Below, piece by piece: positions 1 through 8,108 of a stretch of 64,000 nt of DNA. The notes under the pieces are model-generated. The model made no database searches. It saw only the letters and a list, made by a program, of their open reading frames with translations, and was not told where the DNA came from. Both the position numbers and the translations under genes were made by a program. Within the stretch, counting starts at the first letter, position 1, and every line of letters starts with the position of its first letter. Source of the stretch: VFKU01 sp964620045 (GTDB lineage: Bacteria > Hydrogenedentota > Hydrogenedentia > Hydrogenedentales > GCA-2746185); NCBI GenBank assembly GCA_964620045.1, contig CAZUJL010000001.1, forward strand, positions 62,001 to 126,000, in the 5' to 3' direction.

Positions 1-37
1 CTTCGGCTCGGGGGAGCCGCGATCTCGAGGGGGACGT

Positions 38-970
38 GTGGGTCAGGCGGAGTTGCAACAATTTGCCGACCACCTCACCGTCGAAAAGGGTTATTCCGAT
101 CACACCGTCCGGGCGTATCTGAAAGACGTCCAGCAGTTCTGCCGCTACGTCCACTTCGGCCCCAAGGCCTTCCAGCCGGAATATGCCGAACGCGAGAGTC
201 CGGCAGGACCCGTCGTACTGAAAAAGGCAACGCGCGACGACGTGCGCGCGTTTCTGGGCCACGTGCAAACCGCCGGAGGCACATCGCGCACGGCGGCACG
301 CAAACTGGCCTCGCTCCGCGCCGCGTATCGCTGGTATGGGCGCACCGGTGACGTGGATGCCAATCCCGCGCGTGAACTGAAATCGCCGAAGCTGTCGCGC
401 GAACTCCCGGAAGTGCTTTCGATCCCGGAAGTGTCGGCGTTGCTCGAAGCGCCCGATGTGAGTGATCCACTCGGCCTGCGCGATCGCGCAATTTTGGAAG
501 TATTGTATTCGACTGGCGTGCGCGCGGCGGAACTCGGCGGATTACGCCTGCGCGACGTCGATCTCGCCGGCGGCACGCTGATCGTCCTCGGCAAGCGCAA
601 GAAGGAACGGCTTACGTATCTCGGCGGCCCGGCGGCGGATGCACTGCACGCCTATCTCAAGGCGCGCGGGTCGCTGGGAAATCCCAAGCACGATCGCGTG
701 TTTGTGAACGCGCGCGGCGGCCCGCTGACCACGCGCAGCGTGCAGCGCGTGGTGGATCGCTACGTCATGCAGGCCTTGCCCGATCGGCGCGGCGTATCCC
801 CGCACACGCTGCGGCACACCTTCGCCACGCATCTGCTGAACGCGGGCGCGGACCTGCGCGTGATTCAGGAACTCATGGGCCACGCGAGCTTGACGAGCAC
901 ACAGGTGTACACGCACGTCGGCATCGACCGGCTTAAAGAGATCTACAAGCAGGCGCATCCGCACGCCTGA
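38..970 (+). CDS. xerC: Tyrosine recombinase XerC/XerD
   Basis: This is a 310-residue site-specific tyrosine recombinase of the Xer type, which resolves chromosome dimers at dif in the cytoplasm. Residues 1-105 form the SAM-like DNA-binding domain and residues 120-310 the catalytic domain. The full catalytic set is visible: R162, K186, H256, R259 (in HTLRHTFATH), H282 (GHASL) and the nucleophile Y291 (YTHV). The start is GTG at 38, preceded by an AGGGGGA ribosome site. The frame stays open to the left edge, so a start outside the window cannot be fully excluded, but the N-terminus aligns well with Xer proteins. Length is normal for the family. XerC and XerD cannot be told apart here. hslV lies about 2 kb downstream, and xerC and hslV are neighbours in many bacteria, which favours XerC over a phage integrase. 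Confidence 0.9.
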   Translation: MGQAELQQFADHLTVEKGYSDHTVRAYLKDVQQFCRYVHFGPKAFQPEYAERESPAGPVVLKKATRDDVRAFLGHVQTAGGTSRTAARKLASLRAAYRWYGRTGDVDANPARELKSPKLSRELPEVLSIPEVSALLEAPDVSDPLGLRDRAILEVLYSTGVRAAELGGLRLRDVDLAGGTLIVLGKRKKERLTYLGGPAADALHAYLKARGSLGNPKHDRVFVNARGGPLTTRSVQRVVDRYVMQALPDRRGVSPHTLRHTFATHLLNAGADLRVIQELMGHASLTSTQVYTHVGIDRLKEIYKQAHPHA

Positions 971-976
971 GCGCGG

Positions 977-1963
977 TTATTGTGGCAGGGTCAGCGTCGC
1001 GACGACGGGCACGTGATCCGATCCGATGCGCCCGCCCAAATGCGCGCCGGTAAATTGCACGCCGCCGCCGAGGATGTGGTCGATCGGAATCACGTTTAAC
1101 GAACCCGGAAGCGTGTACCACGACGCGAGCACTCCGTGGCCCTGCCGCGCGTTGGTTAAGCGCCCGCGCTGCACGAGGTCATGATACAGCGGCGACCACA
1201 TCGTGCAGTTGAAGTCCCCCGCGACCAGCACCGGCCCCTGGTGCGCTTCGAGATACTTCGTGAGCCACGCGAATTGCCGGTAGCGCAGCACCGTGAGCCA
1301 TGTGCCTTCCGGCGGCGCGAGGTGCGCGTTCACAATGTGCACGCGATGCCCCTCGATCAGCACATCGGCGCGCGAAATCGGCACATCGCTTTCCACGGGG
1401 TCATTGGATTCGGCGCCCTCGATGGGATAGCGACTGTAAAACCCGAGACCAAAATAATCCGCGCGCGCGGTGACAATGCGGTACGGATACTTCTCGTGGA
1501 TCGCTTCCAGCGCCTTCGCCCACGGCGCCGACAGCTCTTGAACAAAAATCAGATCGGGATTTTCCTGGGCGATGACGTCCAACAAGCGTGCGTATTCATG
1601 CGTGTCGGCATTGACGTTGGACGTGAGTACAGTGATTTCTTTGCCACCGGCGGATGCCGCAGCAGCGGGCACGTACCACGCGACGATCGCCCAGCCGTGC
1701 CACAGCATCAACACGACGGCCACGATGCCCCACCGCCAGCTCCGACCAATCAACAGGCACACGAGCGCGGCGGTGGCACTTAGAAAATACAGCGCGCGAA
1801 AATGAGACGTAATTTCAGCAATCGGTGACCACCGCGCGAACAGCACAATCACCGTGACGGCCAAGGTGCTGGAAACGCCCAGCACGCCCCACGATTTGAC
1901 GACCCGTCGAAAGTCGAACGAACTCGGCGAGGGGCCGGGGACTTCAGGATTGGCGGCGCTCAT
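977..1963 (-). CDS. Membrane-anchored endonuclease/exonuclease/phosphatase family protein
   Basis: This 328-residue protein has three hydrophobic segments near residues 27-45, 57-73 and 77-98, followed by a catalytic domain of the endonuclease/exonuclease/phosphatase fold. Visible motifs are LTSNVN, the QEL glutamate, NAHLAPP, AGDFNCT and the terminal SDHVP with the catalytic Asp-His. The arrangement resembles YafD-type proteins, in which the catalytic domain faces the periplasm. The substrate (nucleic acid, phospholipid or sugar phosphate) cannot be inferred. The gene converges on xerC with 6 nt between stops. The start ATG at 1963 has only a weak ribosome site. Confidence 0.8.
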   Translation of the reverse strand: MSAANPEVPGPSPSSFDFRRVVKSWGVLGVSSTLAVTVIVLFARWSPIAEITSHFRALYFLSATAALVCLLIGRSWRWGIVAVVLMLWHGWAIVAWYVPAAAASAGGKEITVLTSNVNADTHEYARLLDVIAQENPDLIFVQELSAPWAKALEAIHEKYPYRIVTARADYFGLGFYSRYPIEGAESNDPVESDVPISRADVLIEGHRVHIVNAHLAPPEGTWLTVLRYRQFAWLTKYLEAHQGPVLVAGDFNCTMWSPLYHDLVQRGRLTNARQGHGVLASWYTLPGSLNVIPIDHILGGGVQFTGAHLGGRIGSDHVPVVATLTLPQ

Positions 1964-2046
1964 GTGCTAAACCATTGGCGTGGAGCGGCGTCTAATAGCG
2001 TCGGGCAGTACATACGGCGGTAAAAAACGATTTGCATGGAGGCCAT

Positions 2047-3159
2047 ATGCTGAAGCATCGGCTGGGACGATTCAAACCGTGGCTGTGTCTGGCGGCGCTG
2101 GTGCTGGCGACGCCCGCCATGGCCGACGAACTTGCGACCCGCGCGCAGGCCGTGCTGGACAAAAGCCTAAAAGACAACAACCTGCCCGCAGTCACGGCCG
2201 GCATCGCCAAGGACGGCCAGATCGTGTGGGTCGGCGCCGCGGGATATATGGACGTCGAGAACAAAGTCGCCGCCGTGCCCGAAATGGTGCACCGGCTCGC
2301 GTCCATCTCCAAAGCGATGACGGCCACCGGCGCGATGCAGCTCGTCGAGCACGGCAAACTGGATCTCGAAGCGCCGCTGCGCCAATACGTAGCCTCGTGG
2401 CCGGAAAATCCGGAAGGCACGATTCTAATCAAGCACGTGCTCAGCCACACCTCGGGTATCAAGCACTACCAAGGCCGCGAGAACAGCACAACGACCCACT
2501 ACAACACGCTGCTGGAGGCCGTCGAGCTTTTCAAAGCGCGCCCGCTCGCCTTCGCGCCCGGCCAGGGTTTCGTGTACACCACCTACGGCTACACGGCCCT
2601 TGGCGCGGCGATGGAAAATGCGTCGGGCCAGAGTTACGGCGACTATATGCGCGAGCACGTGTGGACCCCGGCCGGCATGGAGCACACGGGCCTGGAAATT
2701 TTTGGCGAAGCGGTGCCGAACAAAGCGAAGCTGTACCGGCGCACGGCGGATGGACTCGGACCCGATCGCAACGACGACAACAGCGTGAAGTATCCCGGCG
2801 GCGGGATTCAGTCAACCGCGGCGGATCTTCTCCGCTTCGGAATCGCGTTTGAGGGCGGCAAGCTCCTGTCGCCGGCAAGCATCGACCGCATGCTGCAAGT
2901 GCCACAGCTTCCGCAGAAAGCCGACCTCGACTACGGTTTGGGCTGGATGATCGGCAACTCTCAAGACTTCGGGAATTTCATCCGGCACGACGGCGGCCAA
3001 TCAGGCACGTCCACCAACCTCGTCATCCTGCGCGACAAACACATCGTGGTCGCCGTGCTCTGCAATATGTACAGCGCCAGCAAGGAAGTCGGGAATATTA
3101 CCTGGAACCTCGTCGCGGCCGCGGACGGCCGGGAGCCGCGCATCCTGCAAGAAAACTGA
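2047..3159 (+). CDS. Secreted serine hydrolase, beta-lactamase/penicillin-binding fold
   Basis: The predicted product has 370 residues and a clear Sec signal peptide (residues 1-26, hydrophobic core followed by PAMA-D). It belongs to the PF00144 beta-lactamase-related serine hydrolases. The SxxK nucleophile motif is S86-I-S-K89. The usual YxN triad reads Y177-T-T, with Thr in place of Asn, and the third motif is HDGG near the C-terminus. A TTG five codons upstream extends the frame, but GGAGG at 2038-2042 fits the ATG at 2047. Likely roles are periplasmic peptidase or esterase work; antibiotic hydrolysis is not implied. The altered YxN motif makes D,D-peptidase activity less certain. Confidence 0.8.
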   Translation: MLKHRLGRFKPWLCLAALVLATPAMADELATRAQAVLDKSLKDNNLPAVTAGIAKDGQIVWVGAAGYMDVENKVAAVPEMVHRLASISKAMTATGAMQLVEHGKLDLEAPLRQYVASWPENPEGTILIKHVLSHTSGIKHYQGRENSTTTHYNTLLEAVELFKARPLAFAPGQGFVYTTYGYTALGAAMENASGQSYGDYMREHVWTPAGMEHTGLEIFGEAVPNKAKLYRRTADGLGPDRNDDNSVKYPGGGIQSTAADLLRFGIAFEGGKLLSPASIDRMLQVPQLPQKADLDYGLGWMIGNSQDFGNFIRHDGGQSGTSTNLVILRDKHIVVAVLCNMYSASKEVGNITWNLVAAADGREPRILQEN

Positions 3160-3167
3160 GTCGCCGA

Positions 3168-3197
3168 TTGTTCCAAGACGCGCCGTTTTGCTACAAC
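3168..3197 (+). promoter_or_regulatory. Possible sigma70 promoter for hslV
   Basis: TTGTTC at 3168-3173 and TACAAC at 3192-3197 are separated by 18 nt, just downstream of the preceding stop and 16 nt before the hslV start. Both boxes match the consensus only partly. Confidence 0.35.
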
Positions 3198-3213
3198 GTA
3201 GGCGGAGGCGTTT

Positions 3214-3753
3214 ATGGAGCAGTTTCACGCGACAACGGTAATCTCGGTGCGCCGGAACGGCCAAGTCGCCATCGGCGGCGACGGTCAGGTGACCTTCGGC
3301 AATACCGTAATGAAAAATAAAGCCATGAAAGTCCGCCGCCTGGCCGACGGCAAAGTGCTCGCGGGATTTGCCGGGTCTGTAGCCGATGCCTTTACACTCT
3401 TCGAACGCTTCGAAGGGAAGCTCAAGGAATTCAATGGCAATTTGATGCGCGCGGCCGTTGAACTCGGAAAAGAATGGCGCACGGACAAATTTTTACGGCA
3501 GCTGGAGGCGCACCTGGCCGTGAGCGACCGGGAGAAATCGCTGCTGATCGCCGGTTCCGGCGAAATCATCGAGCCGGACGATGGGATTCTCGCAATCGGG
3601 TCGGGTGGCGCCTTTGCGCTTGCGGCGGCACGGGGCCTGTTGAAACATTCGAATTTGACGGCCGAGCAAACAGTGCGCGAGGCGCTCGAGATCGCATCCA
3701 GCATCTGCATCTACACCAACGGGCAGATCGAAGTCCTCACGCTGGATACCTGA
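3214..3753 (+). CDS. hslV: ATP-dependent protease proteolytic subunit HslV
   Basis: This 179-residue protein is HslV (ClpQ), the proteasome-like threonine peptidase that degrades unfolded proteins together with the HslU ATPase. A short propeptide (residues 1-6, ending HA) precedes the TTVISVRR segment, so the mature N-terminal nucleophile is T7. The GGDGQVTFGNTVMK segment and the C-terminal ICIYTNG region are typical. Length is normal. GGCGGAGGCG lies just before the ATG. No hslU is adjacent: the next gene is a small membrane protein on the other strand. HslV needs HslU for activity, so hslU is presumably elsewhere in the genome. Confidence 0.95.
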   Translation: MEQFHATTVISVRRNGQVAIGGDGQVTFGNTVMKNKAMKVRRLADGKVLAGFAGSVADAFTLFERFEGKLKEFNGNLMRAAVELGKEWRTDKFLRQLEAHLAVSDREKSLLIAGSGEIIEPDDGILAIGSGGAFALAAARGLLKHSNLTAEQTVREALEIASSICIYTNGQIEVLTLDT

Positions 3754-3759
3754 CGCGTC

Positions 3760-3927
3760 CTACTGGCCCCGTTTGCGGCGCAAAATTTCGTCGAACACGG
3801 CCACGCTGCGTTCCTCGCCGCCGCCCGGCTGCAGGACGTTCCACAGGACAATCACCAGCAGCGAAAAAACGAGCACAAAGAGAATGACCCATTGGATGCG
3901 TTCTTTGCGGGTCATTTCGCGGGCCAT
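3760..3927 (-). CDS. Small single-pass membrane protein (55 aa), unknown
   Basis: The frame can be read from 4035, but the ATG at 3927 follows a strong AAAGGGGGG ribosome site and gives a sensible 55-residue protein. It has a basic N-terminus (MAREMTRKERIQW), one strongly hydrophobic helix at about residues 12-32, then a short charged tail ending RRKRGQ. By the positive-inside rule both ends are positive, so topology is unclear. It matches no family I recognise. It converges on hslV with 6 nt between stops. Start and coding status rest on the ribosome site and the hydrophobic pattern. Confidence 0.55.
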   Translation of the reverse strand: MAREMTRKERIQWVILFVLVFSLLVIVLWNVLQPGGGEERSVAVFDEILRRKRGQ

Positions 3928-4097
3928 AGCGCCCCCCTTTCGAGATACCGGCCGTAGCCGGTCTCGGCTCACTCCCCAGTCCACCCGATCATAGCGTAAT
4001 TCCCGGATGGGCGCATCCGCCTGAAAAAGCAGCAATTTTCCGATTTTGATGGAAAAGAATGCCTAGTTTCAGGTACTTTTCCTGTGGGGGAAAAGCG

Positions 4098-4116
4098 CCG
4101 TGTCTTCGGCACACGG
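4098..4116 (+). promoter_or_regulatory. Hairpin in the motA leader
   Basis: CCGTGT at 4098-4103 pairs with ACACGG at 4111-4116 around a UUCG-type loop. It lies about 70 nt upstream of motA and is not followed by a T run, so it is not an obvious terminator. It may be a stable leader structure. No known riboswitch consensus was recognised in 3928-4185, and no sigma28-type promoter was found there. Confidence 0.3.
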
Positions 4117-4185
4117 CCCCTTGTTGCCGACAGCGTAGTCTGCACCAGCCATACATCTGTCCGGGGGGACACACAAGGAATCACC

Positions 4186-4986
4186 ATGGACCCAATCTCA
4201 TTTATCGGCATTGTCATCGGCCTGTTCATGGTGCTCGGTGGAGCAATCCTCGAAGGCTTGCATCTGGACGCGCTGATTGCACCGACCGCGTTCATGATCG
4301 TGGTGGGCGGTACCGTCGGCGCGACCATGACGTGCTACTCGCTGGATGAAATCAAAGCATTCATTCGCGACATCATGGCGCCCTTCAAGAAATCCGAAAT
4401 GAGCGGCGAGGAAATCTACCGCACGCTCGGCGAAATCGCGACCGTCGCGCGCCGCGAAGGCGTGCTCGCGCTGGAATCGCGCGTAGAACAAATCCACCAC
4501 CCGCTGCTCAAGCGCGGCATCCGCCTGATGATTGACGGCACGGATCCGGCGCTGTTGAAAGACATGCTGCTGACCGACCTCTTGCTGGTCGAAGAAAAAC
4601 TGAAAACGCACGCGAGCGTGTATCAGACCGCGGGCGGTTTCTCGCCGTGCATGGGCATCATCGGTACGGTGCTCGGGTTGGTGCACGTGATGGGTAACCT
4701 CTCGAATCCGGACAGCCTGGGTCCCGCGATCGCGGTGGCGTTCATGGCGACGCTCTACGGCGTCGGCACGGCCAACCTGGTCGCGCTGCCGCTGTGCAAA
4801 AAGCTGCAGTTCATCGCGAAAGAAGAAACACACCTCGGCACGATGATCACCGAGGGCGTGCTCGCGATTCAGGCCGGCGACAATCCGCGCCTTGTGCAGG
4901 AGAAGCTGCTCTCCTTCATCGAGCATGAGAAGTGGGAAGAATTGACCGGCGAGAAAGCGGCCGTGGGCAAGGCGGCGACGGCGTAA
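4186..4986 (+). CDS. motA: Flagellar motor stator protein MotA
   Basis: The 266-residue product is MotA/PomA, the ion-channel stator subunit that couples ion flow to flagellar rotation in the inner membrane. Four hydrophobic segments are visible: near 4-22, 29-48 and, in the C-terminal half, the pair containing GFSPCMGIIGTVLGLVH and IAVAFMATLYGVGTANL. The cytoplasmic loop carries REGVLALE. The ATG at 4186 has AAGGAA at 4175-4180; the longer frame from 4084 lacks a ribosome site and runs through the leader hairpin. motB follows after 32 nt, so the two are co-transcribed. No other flagellar gene is present in the window. Confidence 0.93.
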   Translation: MDPISFIGIVIGLFMVLGGAILEGLHLDALIAPTAFMIVVGGTVGATMTCYSLDEIKAFIRDIMAPFKKSEMSGEEIYRTLGEIATVARREGVLALESRVEQIHHPLLKRGIRLMIDGTDPALLKDMLLTDLLLVEEKLKTHASVYQTAGGFSPCMGIIGTVLGLVHVMGNLSNPDSLGPAIAVAFMATLYGVGTANLVALPLCKKLQFIAKEETHLGTMITEGVLAIQAGDNPRLVQEKLLSFIEHEKWEELTGEKAAVGKAATA

Positions 4987-5018
4987 TCACGCGCTGACGC
5001 GACCGCGGGGGCGGGGCA

Positions 5019-5912
5019 ATGGAACGGCGGCACAAGCACGAAGAGCACGAGAACGATGAGCGGTGGCTGATCACCTACGCGGACTTGATCACGCTGCTCA
5101 TGGTGTTCTTCGTCGTGATGTGGTCGATCTCGCGCGCGGACGCGGCGAAGTTTGCGGCGGTGGCGCAGAGCATGAGCGTCGCCTTTGGCACGCCGAAGGG
5201 TTCCGTGATTCCGATGCCCGCGACGGGCACCTCGCGCTCGCCGAAGCAGGCGCCGAAGGACGCGAGCAAGAGCAAGGCGGCGGGCGCAACACAAACCAGC
5301 AGCGCGAGCAGCAGCGGATCATCGGGCCAGCAGAGCAAATTGCAAAGCGTGGCCAAGGAACTCGAGAAAATGATCCGCGAGGCGGGTCTGCAGGAGATGA
5401 TCAATCTCGACGGCAGCGCGGACGGCCGGAAACTTACCATTCGGTTGCGCGACTCGATCCTGTTTGATCGTGGTGGCGCGACGCTGACGCCGCAGGCGCA
5501 GGCGCTCATTGAACGTCTGGGCGGCGTGTTGAAAGACATCGGCATGGTGGTGAACGTCGTCGGCCATACGGACGACATTCCCATTCGCAGCGGAATATAT
5601 GGATCGAACTACGAACTCTCCACGGCGCGCAGCACGGCCGTAGTGCTTGATTTGATCAACCGCGTGGGCTACCCCCCGCAGATGATCTCTCCGAGCGGCT
5701 GGGGTGAGTACCGTCCGATTGCGCCGAACGACTCACTGGAAAATCGCGCGCGGAATCGTCGCGTGGAGTTTGTGATTACTGACGAAGGCCCGCTGGATAT
5801 CGCGACCCCCACCAAACCGGCTGAAGAACGCGCCACCACGGCCGAAGCCACCGAATCATCGCCGGAACCCGAGACCTTCGCCGCGGTACAGCCGGCGCCG
5901 GAACACCACTAG
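5019..5912 (+). CDS. motB: Flagellar motor stator protein MotB
   Basis: The 297-residue protein is MotB, partner of MotA. After a charged N-terminus it has one membrane helix containing the essential proton-binding Asp (D22, in WLITYADLITLL). A low-complexity Ser/Gly/Ala linker spans about residues 75-110. The C-terminal OmpA-like peptidoglycan-binding domain (about 140-255) shows ILFDRGGATLTPQA, VVGHTDD and NRRVEF. A Pro/Glu-rich tail ends the protein. A GGGGGCGGGG ribosome site precedes the ATG. It ends one base before the converging hldE stop. Confidence 0.93.
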   Translation: MERRHKHEEHENDERWLITYADLITLLMVFFVVMWSISRADAAKFAAVAQSMSVAFGTPKGSVIPMPATGTSRSPKQAPKDASKSKAAGATQTSSASSSGSSGQQSKLQSVAKELEKMIREAGLQEMINLDGSADGRKLTIRLRDSILFDRGGATLTPQAQALIERLGGVLKDIGMVVNVVGHTDDIPIRSGIYGSNYELSTARSTAVVLDLINRVGYPPQMISPSGWGEYRPIAPNDSLENRARNRRVEFVITDEGPLDIATPTKPAEERATTAEATESSPEPETFAAVQPAPEHH

Positions 5913-5913
5913 C

Positions 5914-7386
5914 TCATTCGCGGTATTCGGAAGCCAGTCGCCGCACGATGTTGGTCGTGGAGCGGCCTTCCACTCCCGGGATGATCGCGATCCGACCACC
6001 GTATCCTTCAACCAAGCGACGCTCCTGCTGATTGATCGTATCGACGGTGTAGTCGCCACCCTTCACGTACACATCGGGACGCAGCAACTCGATCGCGCCC
6101 AGCGGCGATTCCTCGTCGAACACCGTCACGAATCCAATCGCGCTGAACGCGGAAAGAATCAGCGCACGTTCGTCCTCCGGCACAATCGGACGATCCGGGC
6201 CTTTTAACTTTCGTACGGAACGATCACTGTTAAGTCCAACGACCAGCACATCGCCTTCGCGCGCGGCGCGCTCCAGATATTGCACGTGTCCGGCGTGGAT
6301 AATGTCGAAGCAACCGTTCGTCCACACGATGCGCTTGCCCGCACGGCGCAGGTTATCGAGCGTGCTCCGTAGCTCGGCCAGCGGCGCGACCTTGCCGGTC
6401 GGATTGCCGCCTTCGGCCAGCCGCGACACTTCTTCACGCGAGACCGTGACGACACCGGACTGTGCGACCGCCACGGCTGCAGCAGCGTTGCCCACGTAGG
6501 CCGCTTCTTCGAGCGAAGCGCCCGCCAGTAGCGCAAGCGTAACGGCCGCGGTGACCGTGTCTCCCGCCCCCGTTACATCCACCACGCGCGGCGCCATCGC
6601 GGGCCGATTGAATGTACCCGACTTGCTGAAACCCGTGATGCCACGCTCGCCGCAGGTGATGAGGCCCGATTCACAGACATCGAGCAGCTGAGCTCCGGCA
6701 TGCGCGAGACCATCTGGTCTGCTGGTATCGGCATTGAAGGCTTGGCCAAGTTCGCCGTCGTTCGGCACGGCCACGCCGAAACCCTTGAACCGGTTGATGC
6801 GACCGCGCGAGTCGCCGACCGTGAGGATTTTCTTCTTCTTGCTGAGTTCCGCCACACACGCAAGCACACCGGCACTGGCCACGGAGCCAACCTGATCGAC
6901 CACGATGATTGCGTCTGCCTTCTCGGCGACTTTCTCGATCATGCGAATGACGTCACGTTCCAGCTCGCCCGAGATCGGCGGCGGAGTCGGCGTATCCGTG
7001 CGCAGGATTTCTTGCGGCACGCTGTGCGCGGCGTTCGCGGAAAGTTTTCCATAGGTGTTCGTCGGACGCTTGGCATCGACGACCAGTCCAGCGGCATCAA
7101 CCTTCAGCCGCTTGAATTCGTCGCGCAAGATGCCCGCATTCGCGTCCGCGCCGACGACGCCCACCATGGTGGTGTGCGCGCCCAGCGAGGCGACATTGCA
7201 GGCCGCGTTGCCCGCGGCACCGGGATTGTAGTGCCGCTCGGCGATTTCGATGACGGGCACGGGACTTTCCAGACTCGTGCCGACCATGAGCCCGCGCGTA
7301 ACTTCGTCGAGGTAAATATCGCCGACCACGACGACGCGTTTTTGTCCGAATTTGCCGAAGAGTTCTTGTAGGCGCGCGGCGATCAC
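5914..7386 (-). CDS. hldE: Bifunctional heptose 7-phosphate kinase / heptose 1-phosphate adenylyltransferase HldE
   Basis: The 490-residue protein fuses the two activities that make ADP-glycero-manno-heptose for the lipopolysaccharide core. Residues 1-325 are a PfkB/ribokinase-type kinase with the GAGDT catalytic loop at 273-277 (D276 as base). Residues 345-490 are a nucleotidyltransferase with TNGCFDIIHAGH at 356-367, including the HxGH motif, and the later GRSTTNIV signature. The fused arrangement is the same as in enterobacteria. Its presence implies a heptose-containing outer-membrane lipid or related glycan. It is divergent from pgsA, with 149 nt between the starts. Confidence 0.93.
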   Translation of the reverse strand: MIAARLQELFGKFGQKRVVVVGDIYLDEVTRGLMVGTSLESPVPVIEIAERHYNPGAAGNAACNVASLGAHTTMVGVVGADANAGILRDEFKRLKVDAAGLVVDAKRPTNTYGKLSANAAHSVPQEILRTDTPTPPPISGELERDVIRMIEKVAEKADAIIVVDQVGSVASAGVLACVAELSKKKKILTVGDSRGRINRFKGFGVAVPNDGELGQAFNADTSRPDGLAHAGAQLLDVCESGLITCGERGITGFSKSGTFNRPAMAPRVVDVTGAGDTVTAAVTLALLAGASLEEAAYVGNAAAAVAVAQSGVVTVSREEVSRLAEGGNPTGKVAPLAELRSTLDNLRRAGKRIVWTNGCFDIIHAGHVQYLERAAREGDVLVVGLNSDRSVRKLKGPDRPIVPEDERALILSAFSAIGFVTVFDEESPLGAIELLRPDVYVKGGDYTVDTINQQERRLVEGYGGRIAIIPGVEGRSTTNIVRRLASEYRE

Positions 7387-7445
7387 GAGTGAATCCCCTA
7401 GGAAACCGGAATTGTACGGAACTGCAGGGCACGCAGTCCAACGTA

Positions 7446-7475
7446 TTGCAGGGACTTGAGTTGCAACGCTATACT
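7446..7475 (+). promoter_or_regulatory. Sigma70-type promoter for pgsA-der-plsY
   Basis: TTGCAG at 7446-7451 and TATACT at 7470-7475 are spaced by 18 nt in the divergent gap between hldE and pgsA. The predicted transcript starts near 7482, about 54 nt before the pgsA ATG. Confidence 0.6.
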
Positions 7476-7535
7476 ATCGCGTCGCACATTCGTCTGCGCG
7501 TCCGGCGCCGTCCGGATCTCGACCGGATTACCCGA

Positions 7536-8108
7536 ATGAACACCGCCAACGCGATCACCCTTATGCGCCTTGCGCTCATCCCGGTGTTTGTCGCGTTGCT
7601 ACTGATTTACCAGCCCCATGCGGGGATGGACGGCGTGCGCATCGCGGCGTTTGTGGTGTTTCTCGTCGCGGCGCTGTCTGATGGCATCGACGGCTACGTG
7701 GCGCGGAACTACAACCAGCGCACACGGATTGGCGCGGTGCTCGACCCGACGGCAGACAAACTGCTGACGAATATTTCGTTTGTGTTTCTCGCGGCGCTGA
7801 CGTCGTTCAAGACGCCGGTGCCGATGTGGCTTCCGGTGATCGTGCTCGCGCGCGACATCACCATCACGACAGGATCGTACATGCTCAACAAATACATGGG
7901 GCCGCTCAAAGTGCGGCCTCGCATTTTGGGAAAGATCGCGACCGTGGTGCACAGCGTCGCGATCGCCGCCGTGGTAATCAATCTGCCCGGCGCGGACCGC
8001 ATTTTGATGATCACCGCCGCGATTTCGATTCTCTCGCTTGCGGACTACCTGATGCACGGGTATGAACAGGCGCTGCCAGCCAATGCAAGCGCGATGGGTG
8101 CGATCTGA
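7536..8108 (+). CDS. pgsA: CDP-diacylglycerol-glycerol-3-phosphate phosphatidyltransferase
   Basis: The 190-residue integral membrane enzyme makes phosphatidylglycerophosphate from CDP-diacylglycerol and glycerol 3-phosphate. The CDP-alcohol phosphatidyltransferase signature is intact: DGIDGYVARN followed by GAVLDPTADK (the DG..AR...G...D...D pattern). Several hydrophobic helices follow. The frame is open from 7389, but that stretch overlaps the promoter; the ATG at 7536 gives the usual PgsA N-terminus (NTANAITLMRL). The stop overlaps the der start (TGATG), so translation is coupled. Assignment to PgsA rather than another member of the family rests on the N-terminus and on plsY in the same operon. 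Confidence 0.88.
   Translation: MNTANAITLMRLALIPVFVALLLIYQPHAGMDGVRIAAFVVFLVAALSDGIDGYVARNYNQRTRIGAVLDPTADKLLTNISFVFLAALTSFKTPVPMWLPVIVLARDITITTGSYMLNKYMGPLKVRPRILGKIATVVHSVAIAAVVINLPGADRILMITAAISILSLADYLMHGYEQALPANASAMGAI

Noticed and set aside
38..970. Phage or integron integrase
   Set aside because: Length, motifs and the nearby hslV fit chromosomal XerC; there is no attachment site, cassette array or phage gene.
3928..4185. Sigma28 flagellar promoter or cyclic-di-GMP riboswitch upstream of motA
   Set aside because: No TAAA/GCCGATAA pair at proper spacing and no GEMM-like consensus could be found.
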